A stretch of 64,000 bases of DNA, taken from assembly GCF_000413315.1 (NCBI RefSeq), contig NZ_KE340297.1:1992581-2056580 (forward strand). Reading direction: 5' to 3'. Below the pieces are notes generated by a model. The model saw only the letters and a program-made list of their open reading frames with translations. It did no database searches and was not told the DNA's origin. The stretch is from Propionibacterium sp. oral taxon 192 str. F0372 (GTDB taxonomy: Bacteria; Actinomycetota; Actinomycetes; Propionibacteriales; Propionibacteriaceae). Below are positions 28,020-36,854 of this stretch, one piece after another (position 1 is the first letter of the stretch; each line of letters begins with the position of its first letter). Both the position numbers and the translations under genes were made by a program.

Positions 28020-28080
28020 TCCACATCGTCCCCGATGGGGGATTGGTGACAGACTTGAAACAGTGACGAAAGGTTCATCC

Positions 28081-29181
28081 ATGCTCCATGTGGTTCTGGC
28101 CGGTGGTGGTACGGCAGGACATACCTCTCCACTAATTGCCACGGCCCAGGCGCTAGGGCGGCTGGAACCGGGGGTGAAGATCACCTGCATTGGGACCGAG
28201 CGCGGTCTGGAGACCCGGCTCATTCCGGAAACTGGGCTGCGGCTGGAATTGATCCCCGCGGTGCCGCTGCCCCGCAAACTCACGCTGGATCTGCTCAAGG
28301 TGCCCTTCCGGCTGATAGGGGCGGTGAAACGGGCTAGGCGGATTATCCGCGGTGCCGATACCGTCGTAGGGTTCGGTGGATATGTGTCGATGCCGGTCTA
28401 CTTGGCTGCCCGCATATCGGGCATCCCAGTGGTCATTCAGGAACAAAATGCCCTACCGGGACTGGCGAACAAGGTGGCTTCCCGGTTCTCTGCGGTGACC
28501 CTTACCTCCTTCCCCGGTACTCCGCTTCCCGGAGCCCGGTTCGAGGGAATGCCGCTGCGTGAGCAAATCACCGAGTTGGCCACCCATGGGCGAACGGCAC
28601 GCCAGGGCGAGCAGCGGGAACGCTTTGGATTGCATCCCGATCTGCCGGTGCTGCTGGTCTCCGGCGGTTCCCAAGGAGCGCGTTCGCTCAACGACGCTAC
28701 CGTGCAGGCAACCAACCGGCTGCTCGAGGCAGGAGTGCAGATCCTGCATGTGTGGGGAGCCCGCAACTTTCACGACAGGATCGCTGGGAGTGTTGCCAGC
28801 AACGGTGCTCGCTATGTTCCGTTGGCCTATGTCGACAACATGGCCGACGCTTATGCTGCAGCCGATGTGATGCTCGCCCGTTCCGGAGCAGGAACGGTGG
28901 TGGAGACCGCGGTGGTTGGACTGCCGACGATTTTCGTCCCGCTGCCCATCGGCAACGGGGAACAGGCACGCAACGCGGCACCGCTGGTGGCTGCCGATGC
29001 AGCCATCGTTATTGACGATGATGATCTTGACGCGGATCTGCTCACCACCACGGTGAATACGCTGGTGAAAGATCCAGGACGATTGTCTACCATGTCCCGG
29101 GCAGCCAGTGAGTTGATGCTTCCCGGAGCAGCCGAACGGGTAGGGCGCATCGTATTGGACATTGCGCGAGGTCGACGATGA
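28081..29181 (+). CDS. murG: UDP-GlcNAc:lipid I N-acetylglucosaminyltransferase
   Basis: MurG converts lipid I to lipid II at the inner face of the membrane. The 366-residue GT28 enzyme starts VVLAGGGTAGHTSPL (the lipid-binding glycine loop) and has VVGFGGYVSMPVYLAA, VIQEQNALPGLAN, LLVSGGSQGARSLND and the UDP-GlcNAc site RSGAGTVVETAVVGLPTIFVPLP. ATG at 28081 has GAAAGG seven bases upstream. A longer open frame upstream overlaps ftsW and is not used. The stop overlaps murC (ATGA). Confidence 0.96.
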   Translation: MLHVVLAGGGTAGHTSPLIATAQALGRLEPGVKITCIGTERGLETRLIPETGLRLELIPAVPLPRKLTLDLLKVPFRLIGAVKRARRIIRGADTVVGFGGYVSMPVYLAARISGIPVVIQEQNALPGLANKVASRFSAVTLTSFPGTPLPGARFEGMPLREQITELATHGRTARQGEQRERFGLHPDLPVLLVSGGSQGARSLNDATVQATNRLLEAGVQILHVWGARNFHDRIAGSVASNGARYVPLAYVDNMADAYAAADVMLARSGAGTVVETAVVGLPTIFVPLPIGNGEQARNAAPLVAADAAIVIDDDDLDADLLTTTVNTLVKDPGRLSTMSRAASELMLPGAAERVGRIVLDIARGRR

Positions 29182-30605
29182 GTCTGCGTCGCCCCACACC
29201 GGTGGTTCCGGCTGCACGAATTGGATCCTTGCACTTCATCGCCATGGGTGGTGCTGGGATGAGCGGCATTGCCCAACTTTATCATGACCTTGGTCATCGG
29301 GTCTCCGGATGTGACCGAGTCGCCACTGAGGCCCTCAATGCCCTCGCCGATCAGGGTCTGAGCTGTTTTGTTGGCCATGATGCGGCGCATCTGGCTGGGG
29401 TGGAGGTCGTAGTGGCCTCCTCGGCGATTCCCGCAGACAATCCAGAACTGGCGGCCGCCAAGGCGGCGGGGCTGCGGGTGTGGCACCGTTCCGAAGCACT
29501 GGCCGCCCTGATGACTGGCCAGACCGGGGTCTCGGTCGCAGGAACCCATGGCAAATCCACCACCTCCGCGATGATTGCCGTGATGCTGAGGGCTGCAGGA
29601 GCTGATCCCTCATACGTGATCGGGGCGCCCTTGGTATCCACCGGGGTCTCGGCGCACCTGGGAGGAGGTGAGGTCTTCATCGTTGAGGCTGATGAATCCG
29701 ACGGCAGTTTCCTGCAGTATCCGACCAAAGTGGCGGTCATTACCAATGTTGAGCCAGACCACTTGGACAACTGGGGAGATGCAAAGTCTTATTTCGCCGG
29801 TTTCGTTGAATTTGCTACTGCAGATGAGGTCGAGGCTGTGGTCATCAATGCCGATGATCCGGGTTCCCGCAGACTTCGTGAGCTGCTGATGGCCGCCGGA
29901 ACGAGGACGATCTCCTACGGCAAAGCCCCCGATGCCGATGTCCGGATCACCGGGATCGGCTATCAGCAAACCCGCTCTTATGCGGTGCTGACCACCCCGG
30001 AGGGGGAACACCGGTTGGATCTGCGGATTCCTGGGGAACACAACATTGTCAATGCCACTGGAGCCTTCACCGTGGGATGTCTACTTGGGCTGGATGCAGG
30101 CGCGCTGCTGGGCGGGGCCGCCGATTTCACCGGCACCCGGCGTCGCTTCCAACTGGTCGATGATGTGGACATTGGCGGGGGCGCTGTGCGCATCTTCGAT
30201 GACTATGCCCACCATCCCACCGAATTGCGAGCTGCCCTCCAGGCAGCACAACGGGTCAAGGGGGAGGGGCGGTTGATCGGGTGCTTCCAGCCACACCTGT
30301 ACTCCCGCACCAAGAATTTCGCAGAACAATTTGGTGAATCACTAGCGATCGCCGACCACGTCGTGGTCACCGACGTCTATGCCGCCCGTGAGGAGCCGGT
30401 ACCCGGGGTGAGCGGGGAACTGGTTGCCGACGCGGCCAGGGCCCATGCTGCTGAGGTTGACTGGATCCCCAATAAACAGGAACTTCCCGGGCACCTGGCA
30501 GGTTTGGTGCGTCCCGGAGATCTGGTGATAACCCTCGGAGCTGGCGATATCACCTCGGTGGGCCCACGCCTCGCCGAGGTTTTGCGGGAAAGGACTACGA
30601 GTTGA
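29178..30605 (+). CDS. murC: UDP-N-acetylmuramate:L-alanine ligase
   Basis: MurC attaches the first L-alanine to UDP-MurNAc. The 475-residue protein has IAMGGAGMSGIAQLYHDLGH for nucleotide-sugar binding, the P-loop VAGTHGKSTTSAM, EADESDGSFLQY, NVEPDHLDNWG, and C-terminal FDDYAHHPTELRA and FQPHLYSRTKNF. All three Mur ligase domains are complete. Both ends overlap neighbours (ATGA with murG, TTGA with ftsQ), so it belongs to the continuous dcw transcript. Confidence 0.96.
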   Translation: MSLRRPTPVVPAARIGSLHFIAMGGAGMSGIAQLYHDLGHRVSGCDRVATEALNALADQGLSCFVGHDAAHLAGVEVVVASSAIPADNPELAAAKAAGLRVWHRSEALAALMTGQTGVSVAGTHGKSTTSAMIAVMLRAAGADPSYVIGAPLVSTGVSAHLGGGEVFIVEADESDGSFLQYPTKVAVITNVEPDHLDNWGDAKSYFAGFVEFATADEVEAVVINADDPGSRRLRELLMAAGTRTISYGKAPDADVRITGIGYQQTRSYAVLTTPEGEHRLDLRIPGEHNIVNATGAFTVGCLLGLDAGALLGGAADFTGTRRRFQLVDDVDIGGGAVRIFDDYAHHPTELRAALQAAQRVKGEGRLIGCFQPHLYSRTKNFAEQFGESLAIADHVVVTDVYAAREEPVPGVSGELVADAARAHAAEVDWIPNKQELPGHLAGLVRPGDLVITLGAGDITSVGPRLAEVLRERTTS

Positions 30606-31318
30606 GCGTCCCAAACCAGGAACTCAACACGCGACTCGGCCTGCGCGACATGACCGAGCGGCGACGCAGGCTTCGTCGGCGGTTAACCATCGTCGCAACG
30701 ATGATTGCCGTCGCGCTGGTGACCGGAACGCTGCTCTTTTCCCCGGTACTGGCTACCCACCAGGTGGAGGTGCGGGGCACCGCGGTCTTGTCTACTGAAG
30801 AGGTCATCGAGGCGGCCCAAGTGCCTTTGGGAGTGCCGCTCACCCGACTTCCACGCGCAACGATATCCGAGCGGATCTCTGCCTTGGCTCCCGTCGCTGA
30901 TGTGCGGTTCGGTCAATCATTGCCTCATACCCTGATCATCACGGTGACCGAGCGGACGATGGTTTACCAGGTGGCCGACCGGGGAAGTTTTCATTGGGTC
31001 GATGGCGAGGGTGTCGATTTTCACCAGACTGCGGAACAGGCTGATGGGTTGCTCGGTGTGCTGGACATCAGCAATGAGCGGCTGCTGCGCGATGTCGCCA
31101 CAGTAGTGACATCACTGGGTCCCGAGGTGGTGACGATGACGACGAAAGTCACCGCTGATTCAATCGACCACATCGTGCTCACTTTGTCCGATGGGCGGCA
31201 GATCAACTGGGGCAGCGCCGAGAAATCAGCCGAGAAGGCAGCGGTGCTTCCCACTCTGCTCGGCATGAAGGCCGCTTGGATCGACGTCTCGGTGCCCTCT
31301 CATCCGGCCATCAAATGA
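30602..31318 (+). CDS. ftsQ: Divisome protein FtsQ (POTRA domain)
   Basis: The 238-residue protein has a basic cytosolic N tail, one membrane helix (about 29-51), and a periplasmic-side POTRA domain (ATHQVEVRGTAVLSTEEVIEAAQVPLG) followed by the FtsQ beta domain. It occupies the canonical place between murC and ftsZ and recruits FtsL/FtsB-type partners. The start appears to be TTG at 30602 overlapping the murC stop; ATG at 30650 would leave only a short N tail. Sequence similarity in FtsQ is weak, so the call rests on topology and order as well. Confidence 0.9.
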   Translation: MSVPNQELNTRLGLRDMTERRRRLRRRLTIVATMIAVALVTGTLLFSPVLATHQVEVRGTAVLSTEEVIEAAQVPLGVPLTRLPRATISERISALAPVADVRFGQSLPHTLIITVTERTMVYQVADRGSFHWVDGEGVDFHQTAEQADGLLGVLDISNERLLRDVATVVTSLGPEVVTMTTKVTADSIDHIVLTLSDGRQINWGSAEKSAEKAAVLPTLLGMKAAWIDVSVPSHPAIK

Positions 31319-31517
31319 GCCTCGGACATCTTCGGGGTTCTGACCAAAACCCTTAAGCGATGGTTGAGGTTCGTGGCTCCACATGGACACTTGAACTCCA
31401 CGGAACCTAACCTTTTTGAAGGTCGCCGCGGGTCGATCACCGTTTCCGGGGCGAACGTACCCACAATCTGAGCAGACCAACCACCCCAGACGGGTAACGA
31501 CGAGAGCGGGGCCAACA

Positions 31518-32810
31518 GTGGCATTTGTGGATGAGCCGAATCTGACGGCAGACATCAGGGTCGTCGGTGTTGGCGGTGGTGGCTGCAACGCAGTGAACAG
31601 GATGATCGAGTCCGACCTGCGAGGGGTCAGCTTCCTCACCATAAACACTGACGCCCAGGCATTATTGTTCTCCGAGGCCGACGTCAAACTCGTCATCGGT
31701 GCCGAAACTACCGGAGGACTGGGAGCGGGCGCTAATCCTGAAAAAGGACGCCAGGCCGCTGAAGATGCCAAGGAGGCAATCGAGGAATCATTGCGCGGTG
31801 CCGACATGGTCTTCGTCACCGCCGGTGAGGGAGGTGGCACTGGTACCGGCGCAGCACCGGTGGTCGCCAAGATCGCCAGGTCATTGGGTGCCCTGACTAT
31901 CGGCGTGGTCACCCGCCCGTTCTCCTTCGAGGGCCGCAAGCGTGCCCGGCAGGCCGATGAAGGCATCGACAATCTCAAGTCAGAGGTCGACACCCTCATC
32001 ACGATCCCCAACGACAAGCTGCTTGAGGCCGCGGATCGCAACATCGCTATCATGGACGCCTTCCGTCAGGCCGATCAGGTGCTGTTCCAGGGTGTGTCTG
32101 GCATCACCGACCTGATCACCACCCCTGGAGTGATTAACCTGGACTTCGCCGATGTCAAGGCGGTCATGCACGAGGCGGGCACCGCCTTGATGGGCATCGG
32201 CTCAGCATCGGGTGATGACCGGGCCCGCAAGGCAGCCGAGCAGGCGATCTCCTCGCCACTGCTGGAGGCCTCCATTGATGGTGCCAAGGGCGTGCTGTTG
32301 TCGATTGCGGGTGGACAGGATCTCGGATTGTTCGAGGTCTCGGAAGCCGCCGCGATGATCGAGAAGGTTGCCCATGAGGATGCGAATATCATCTTCGGAA
32401 CCGTCATTAATGAGGCTCTCGGCGACGAGTTGCGGATCACCGTGATCGCCGCCGGCTTCGATGAGAAGCCTGCGGTCTCGCGGCCCGTGCAGCGTCCGGC
32501 TGCCCGTTCGCAGGTCACCATCGCGGGGTCTAGCAGCAGCAACATCGCCACAGAACGACGCGACGCCACTGAACGCGACACCACTGAACGCGGCACCATT
32601 GAACGCGACGCCACTGAACGCAGCATGGTGAGCGAGCGCGTCAGCTTCACCGGGCAGCGTCGGTTCCCCACCATCGTCAATCAGCCAGGCGCCCCAGCAC
32701 CGAACCCTGGTGATGACGAACCGACGAATACCAACGTCAACCGCCACGCAGCCCCGCTGCCGGTGAACGATGACGGCGACGATCTGGATGTTCCGGACTT
32801 CCTGAAGTGA
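31518..32810 (+). CDS. ftsZ: Cell division tubulin homologue FtsZ
   Basis: FtsZ forms the cytokinetic ring by GTP-dependent polymerisation. The 430-residue protein has [16 protein letters not shown], the tubulin signature GGGTGTG (about 105-111) and the [12 protein letters not shown]7 region. The GTPase core is normal. The C-terminal linker contains four tandem five-residue units of the type (D/G)xxER (bases 32562-32621) before the conserved tail [10 protein letters not shown] that binds SepF and other partners. GTG at 31518 is chosen because family similarity begins there. The 199 bp before it suggest a separate promoter in addition to read-through from ftsQ. Confidence 0.96.
   Translation: MAFVDEPNLTADIRVVGVGGGGCNAVNRMIESDLRGVSFLTINTDAQALLFSEADVKLVIGAETTGGLGAGANPEKGRQAAEDAKEAIEESLRGADMVFVTAGEGGGTGTGAAPVVAKIARSLGALTIGVVTRPFSFEGRKRARQADEGIDNLKSEVDTLITIPNDKLLEAADRNIAIMDAFRQADQVLFQGVSGITDLITTPGVINLDFADVKAVMHEAGTALMGIGSASGDDRARKAAEQAISSPLLEASIDGAKGVLLSIAGGQDLGLFEVSEAAAMIEKVAHEDANIIFGTVINEALGDELRITVIAAGFDEKPAVSRPVQRPAARSQVTIAGSSSSNIATERRDATERDTTERGTIERDATERSMVSERVSFTGQRRFPTIVNQPGAPAPNPGDDEPTNTNVNRHAAPLPVNDDGDDLDVPDFLK
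32562..32621 (+). repeat. Four 15-bp tandem repeats in the FtsZ linker
   Basis: Codons for [15 protein letters not shown] and DATER follow one another, each 15 bp, sharing the core CACTGAACGC with small changes. They lie in the disordered linker between the GTPase core and the C-terminal tail. Confidence 0.85.
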
Positions 32811-33574
32811 TGTTTGACTCTTACCTCGACCCCGGCAGCAACGCCGGGGTCGGTGTGTTCTTCACGGACCGTACCGGTGGATTCTCCAAGGGTGGGATGA
32901 GCAGTCTCAACTTGGGACGCACCGATCTTGATGACGTAGCGGCTCTGCGTGCCAATATGGGAGCGGTACGACGGGCCAGCGGTCTGGAATGCATCGCCGT
33001 CGTGCATCAGATGCACGGGGCGGAGGTACACGATGTGGACCGGGATCCAGACTGGAGGGGCGATCGCTGGCTGGGTGACCGAATCCCGGGGGCGGCCAGG
33101 ATCCCGTTGGCCGATGCCATGGTCACTTCGGTTGCCCGAGTTGGATTGGCCATCCGGGTGGCTGACTGCTTACCGGTGCTTCTCGCTGATCCGTGGGCTC
33201 GGATCGTGGCTGCCGCCCACGCCGGAAGACGAGGCCTGCTCGACGGGGTACTGCGAAGTACCGTCGAGGCAATGACCGCCAAAGGGGCGCGACGGATCAC
33301 CGCGTGGATCGGACCACACATCTGCGGAAGTTGTTACGAGGTGCCGGGCGATATGGCCGCTGACGCGCAGCATCGCATTCCTGGGGTGGCCACAACTACC
33401 TCCTGGGGCAGCCCGGCGATCGACCTAGGAACCGGGGCCTGCATCCAATTGGCAGAACTCGGTGTCGAGGTGCATTCGGTCGACCCATGTACCCTGACGA
33501 CTCCATCTCTGTTTTCCCATCGCGGCGATGGTCCGGATGCCGGGCGTCAGGTCGGGGTGGTGTGGTTGGACTGA
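32810..33574 (+). CDS. pgeF: Peptidoglycan editing factor PgeF (YfiH/laccase-domain family)
   Basis: A 254-residue member of the Cu-oxidase_4/YfiH family, which in other bacteria removes wrongly incorporated amino acids from UDP-MurNAc precursors; older annotations call it polyphenol oxidase. Recognisable runs are VHQMHGAEV, RVADCLPVLLAD, AAAHAGRRGLLDGV and IGPHICGSCYEVP, giving the His-Cys-His metal site. The usual HAGWRG reads HAGRRG here, a change common in actinobacteria. ATG at 32810 overlaps the ftsZ stop (TGATG). The yggS gene often found after pgeF is missing. Confidence 0.9.
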   Translation: MFDSYLDPGSNAGVGVFFTDRTGGFSKGGMSSLNLGRTDLDDVAALRANMGAVRRASGLECIAVVHQMHGAEVHDVDRDPDWRGDRWLGDRIPGAARIPLADAMVTSVARVGLAIRVADCLPVLLADPWARIVAAAHAGRRGLLDGVLRSTVEAMTAKGARRITAWIGPHICGSCYEVPGDMAADAQHRIPGVATTTSWGSPAIDLGTGACIQLAELGVEVHSVDPCTLTTPSLFSHRGDGPDAGRQVGVVWLD

Positions 33575-33670
33575 GCCTCGTGCGGTTGGATTTCCTCGGT
33601 GTGCCGAAGTTTGCTCGCATCGGTGTTTGGGTAGGCTGACGTGCCAAGGACGAGTAGGGAAGGAAGACCG

Positions 33671-34156
33671 ATGCCGCAGTTCCTCCGCAAGGCGGCGGCC
33701 TGGATCGGACTGATTAGCGACGAGGAATTCACCAGGTACGGTGACGACGTCGAACAGTTCTCCGAGCCCATCTATCCCGATGATTCCCGCATCGAGTCCG
33801 CCCGCTCGGCAGCCAAATCGTCCGCCTCTTCGGTGCGCACTGTAGAGGTTTCCGAACCGGAGGGTCCCGTGCAAGCAGACCTGAGTCGGATCATCACTGT
33901 GCATCCCCGCACATACAACGAGGCGCGAACCATTGGCGAACACTTCCGTGAGGGAGTGCCCGTCATCATGAACCTCTCCGAGATGGAGGACGCGGATGCC
34001 AAACGCTTGGTCGACTTCGCGGCTGGCCTCATCTTTGGTCTGCGTGGCACGATTGAACGTGTGACCAGCAAGGTCTTCTTGCTGTCACCCAACAATGTCA
34101 ACGTGACCGCCGAGGACAAGGAACGTATCAAGGGCGGTTTCTACAACCAGAGCTGA
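33671..34156 (+). CDS. sepF: Cell division protein SepF
   Basis: The 161-residue protein has the N-terminal amphipathic membrane-targeting helix ([15 protein letters not shown]), an acidic linker and the C-terminal SepF fold with [44 protein letters not shown] and [11 protein letters not shown]. SepF tethers FtsZ to the membrane, which is essential in actinobacteria that lack FtsA. The ATG at 33671 has AGGGAAGGAAG before it; TAGGCT at 33632-33637 may be its -10 box. It sits in the conserved order ftsZ-pgeF-sepF-yggT-wag31. Confidence 0.95.
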   Translation: MPQFLRKAAAWIGLISDEEFTRYGDDVEQFSEPIYPDDSRIESARSAAKSSASSVRTVEVSEPEGPVQADLSRIITVHPRTYNEARTIGEHFREGVPVIMNLSEMEDADAKRLVDFAAGLIFGLRGTIERVTSKVFLLSPNNVNVTAEDKERIKGGFYNQS

Positions 34157-34162
34157 GGTTCG

Positions 34163-34453
34163 ATGCATACCATCGGGTTCCTGCTGGCCACCGCGCTGCA
34201 GATCTACATCTACCTGCTCATCGCCCGGATGATCATCTCTTGGGTGCCTGCTCTCGTCCCGCAATGGCGTCCCACCGGAGGTGTTGCATCGGTCTTCGAG
34301 GTGGTCTACACGGTGACCGATCCGCCGATCAAGATGCTGCGCCGGGTGATCCCCCCACTGGACCTCGGAGGCGTGAGTCTCGACCTCGCCTTCATGGCAG
34401 TTTTTGTCCTCGTCTACGTCCTCCAAACGCTGGTCCACAACCTTTTTTGGTGA
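34163..34453 (+). CDS. YggT-family membrane protein
   Basis: This 96-residue protein has two membrane helices (about 5-25 and 70-92) flanking the YggT signature, here YTVTDPPIKMLRRVIPPLDLGGVSLDL. The gene starts 6 bp after sepF and precedes wag31, as in most actinobacteria. Function is not established; a role in division-site or polar membrane organisation has been suggested from gene order. Confidence 0.9.
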   Translation: MHTIGFLLATALQIYIYLLIARMIISWVPALVPQWRPTGGVASVFEVVYTVTDPPIKMLRRVIPPLDLGGVSLDLAFMAVFVLVYVLQTLVHNLFW

Positions 34454-34498
34454 TCTAGAGCAGTGTGGGCAGGATGCGGTTGAGATTTTTTCGTGATT

Positions 34499-34528
34499 TT
34501 GCTTGCCTTGCTTGCGTTAGCCTAGTTT
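34499..34528 (+). promoter_or_regulatory. Probable wag31 promoter
   Basis: TTGCTT (34499-34504) and TAGTTT (34523-34528) are separated by 18 bp, and the ATG lies about 45 nt downstream of the -10 box. An overlapping TAGCCT at 34518 is an alternative -10. Confidence 0.4.
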
Positions 34529-34573
34529 GCAAGGGCGATGAGCCAATTGAAGCCTGCTGATGTGGAGTGAGAG

Positions 34574-35776
34574 ATGACCCTGTCCCTCGATGAGGTCCGC
34601 AATATTCGTTTCCCGATGGCGCGCAAGCCGAACGAGGACGGATACCGGGCCAGTGCGGTCGACAATTTCATGGACAAGCTCGAGATCAGCTACGCACAGC
34701 TGGTCGAGGAGATTGACCAGTTGCGCTCTGCCGGTGCCTCTGGCAACTCTGGGGCGTCCGACGAGCTGCGTGGTCGTCTTGAGGAGGCGAACGCCAAAGC
34801 GGAGTCTGCGCGTCAGGAAGCCCAACAACTGCGTGTCCAGGTTGACCAGTTGAAGGCCTCGCAGTCTAGTTCGGCTTCTGCTGTCAGCCAGCTCAACCAG
34901 GACAAGCAACGCCTGACCCAGGACAACGAGCGACTCACCGGTGAGATCGCGAGCCTTCGTGGCCAGCTCGACGAGTTGCGTGCTTCTTCTGACGTGGCCG
35001 CCACCGGTGGCGAGCAACTGAAATCGGAGAATGCCTCCCTGCTCACCCAGTTGGACAAGCTGCGCAAGGAACTTAACGCATCACGCCAGGAGACAGCTGC
35101 CGCGCGTGAGGAGGCCGAGAAGGCACGTACTCAGGCCGCACAGATGACCTCCTCCATGGGGCCGGTCTCCGCCGATGGCGTGCAGACGATTCACGTAACG
35201 ACTTCAGCTGAGGCCTCCCCGGCAGTGATCCGGCTTGTGGAGCTCGCCACCGAGCAGGCCGAGACCTTGGTCTCCGATGCCCGGACCGAAGCTCAGCGTC
35301 GCTTGGATGAGGCCGTCGGCCAGGCTGAACGGGTCACTGCTGAGGCTCAGCAGCGTGCTGCAGCTCTGGAGAAGGAGTCCCGTTCGCGTGCCGAGTCCGC
35401 CGAGACCGAGGCTCGCGCCACTGCAGATCGCGTGCTAACTGAATCTCGCGCCAATGCCGATCGTCTCCTGGCCGAGGCCCGGGGTCGCGCGGAGCGGTTG
35501 ACCGCCGAGGTCACCCAGCGTCGTTCCGAGCTGTTCACGGCTTTGGAAGCCGAACGTGACCAGCTCACCGTGAAGGTCAATGGGCTACGTGACTACGAGG
35601 ATCACTACCGCACTACGTTCACCAATTTCCTCAAGACCCAACTCGACGGGTTGTCCAAGGCGGAGCTGTCCGGGAACCGTCCCGATATCGACTCGATGTT
35701 CGGAATGGGTAACCCCAGAGTGTCCACCCCGAGGCTTGATGCCTTGGTTGACGAGTCCCGCAAGGGGCTCAACTGA
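34574..35776 (+). CDS. wag31: Polar growth scaffold Wag31 (DivIVA)
   Basis: The 400-residue protein opens with the DivIVA membrane-binding domain (MTLSLDEVRNIRFPMARKP, then GYRASAVDNFMDKLE), followed by long coiled coils (about 60-180 and 210-330) separated by a flexible Ser/Gly/Thr spacer. Wag31 marks cell poles and organises wall synthesis in actinobacteria and is a common substrate of PASTA kinases. The start has GGAGTGAGAG just upstream. It is longer than mycobacterial Wag31 (about 260 residues) because of the extended second coiled coil. A strong hairpin follows the gene. Confidence 0.95.
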   Translation: MTLSLDEVRNIRFPMARKPNEDGYRASAVDNFMDKLEISYAQLVEEIDQLRSAGASGNSGASDELRGRLEEANAKAESARQEAQQLRVQVDQLKASQSSSASAVSQLNQDKQRLTQDNERLTGEIASLRGQLDELRASSDVAATGGEQLKSENASLLTQLDKLRKELNASRQETAAAREEAEKARTQAAQMTSSMGPVSADGVQTIHVTTSAEASPAVIRLVELATEQAETLVSDARTEAQRRLDEAVGQAERVTAEAQQRAAALEKESRSRAESAETEARATADRVLTESRANADRLLAEARGRAERLTAEVTQRRSELFTALEAERDQLTVKVNGLRDYEDHYRTTFTNFLKTQLDGLSKAELSGNRPDIDSMFGMGNPRVSTPRLDALVDESRKGLN

Positions 35777-35791
35777 TCAATACGATCTGCT

Positions 35792-35826
35792 GCGGGCCCG
35801 TTCCACACGATGTGGAACGGGCCCGC
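35792..35826 (+). terminator. Hairpin terminator after wag31
   Basis: A perfect 16-bp stem (35792-35807 with 35811-35826) closes a three-base CGA loop. It is very GC-rich at the base and lacks a T-tract, a form often seen at actinobacterial operon ends. It would close the dcw transcript. Confidence 0.8.
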
Positions 35827-35894
35827 ACTCATGCCGAGATGATCGCCCCGGCGTGTATATTGCGGGGCAAAAGTCGTTGAAGAGGGAGCAGTTG

Positions 35895-36323
35895 ATGCCC
35901 GCCCGTAAGACCGCCGCCGCAGAGGTGGCCGCCAATCTTCCAGTACTGGCCGGGGAAGACCCATGGACCGTGGAGGAGATAGCTCAGGTCCGCGCTGAGC
36001 TGGTCGCTGATCGTGACCGGCTGCGCGCGTCCATTGCGCAAAATGAGGCTGAACTTGCCGAGTTGATGAATGAGGGAAGCGACGGTGCCGGCCGCGATCC
36101 GGCCGATGTCGGTTCCTCGAATTTCGAACGCGACCAGGAGGTCTCGCTGCACAACAACCAACTCGCGATGCTCGACCAGATCGAACAGGCTCTGCGCATG
36201 CTGGATGATGGTACATACGGTGTCTGTGAGAACTGTGGCGAGCCAATCGGCAAGCTGCGTCTTGAAGTTTTCCCGCGGGCAACGATGTGTGTGTCCTGCA
36301 AGCAGCGTCAAGAGCGTCGCTGA
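35895..36323 (+). CDS. TraR/DksA-family zinc-finger protein
   Basis: The 142-residue protein has a helical N-terminal half that probably forms a coiled-coil pair and a C-terminal four-cysteine zinc finger, CENCGEPIG...CVSCK, diagnostic of the TraR/DksA family, which acts in the secondary channel of RNA polymerase. The acidic tip residues that define true DksA cannot be confirmed here. ATG at 35895 has GAGGGAG upstream, and TATATT at 35856-35861 fits as its -10 box. lspA starts 3 bp after it. Confidence 0.9.
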   Translation: MPARKTAAAEVAANLPVLAGEDPWTVEEIAQVRAELVADRDRLRASIAQNEAELAELMNEGSDGAGRDPADVGSSNFERDQEVSLHNNQLAMLDQIEQALRMLDDGTYGVCENCGEPIGKLRLEVFPRATMCVSCKQRQERR

Positions 36324-36326
36324 CCG

Positions 36327-36854
36327 GTGGACAGTACATCTGGCATCTCCCACCAATCCACCCCGCAGACTTCGGTCGCGGGGCTGCGCATCGGCATGGC
36401 CCTAATCGTTGGCTGCGGTTATGTGATAGACCAGCTGACCAAACGCTTGGCCCAGACCCACTTGGATGTTGGTTCCCCAGTCCCGGTCATTGATGGGTTG
36501 CTGTGGTGGTCACTGCACCACAACCCGGGGGCAGCCTTTTCGATGGGGGTGGGATTGACCATCGGATTGTCAGTGCTGTCCCTTGTAGTCGCCGTCGCAA
36601 TGCTCGGCTGGGTGCTGCCCAGGGTACAGACCAGGCTGGCAGCCGTCGCCTGCTCTCTGCTGACCGCAGGAGTTCTGGGAAATCTGACCGATCGGTTGTT
36701 TCGTGCTCCCGGCCCCTTTGAGGGTCATGTTGTCGATTTCATCGCAGTCCGGGGATTCGCGGTGTTCAACGTGGCCGATATCTGCATTACCACCTCGGCC
36801 GGGTTGCTCGTCATCTGGTCGATCCTGTCCGATCGAAAGAAGCGTGTCTCGTGA
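36327..36854 (+). CDS. lspA: Lipoprotein signal peptidase (signal peptidase II)
   Basis: LspA removes signal peptides of prolipoproteins after lipidation. The 175-residue membrane protein shows four helices, the conserved DQLTKRLA and HNPGAAFSMG runs, and the two catalytic aspartates in GNLTDRLFR and FNVADICIT. GTG at 36327 is three bases after the TraR/DksA gene. Its stop overlaps the pseudouridine synthase start (GTGA). The lspA-rluD pair is a widely conserved arrangement. Confidence 0.94.
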   Translation: MDSTSGISHQSTPQTSVAGLRIGMALIVGCGYVIDQLTKRLAQTHLDVGSPVPVIDGLLWWSLHHNPGAAFSMGVGLTIGLSVLSLVVAVAMLGWVLPRVQTRLAAVACSLLTAGVLGNLTDRLFRAPGPFEGHVVDFIAVRGFAVFNVADICITTSAGLLVIWSILSDRKKRVS

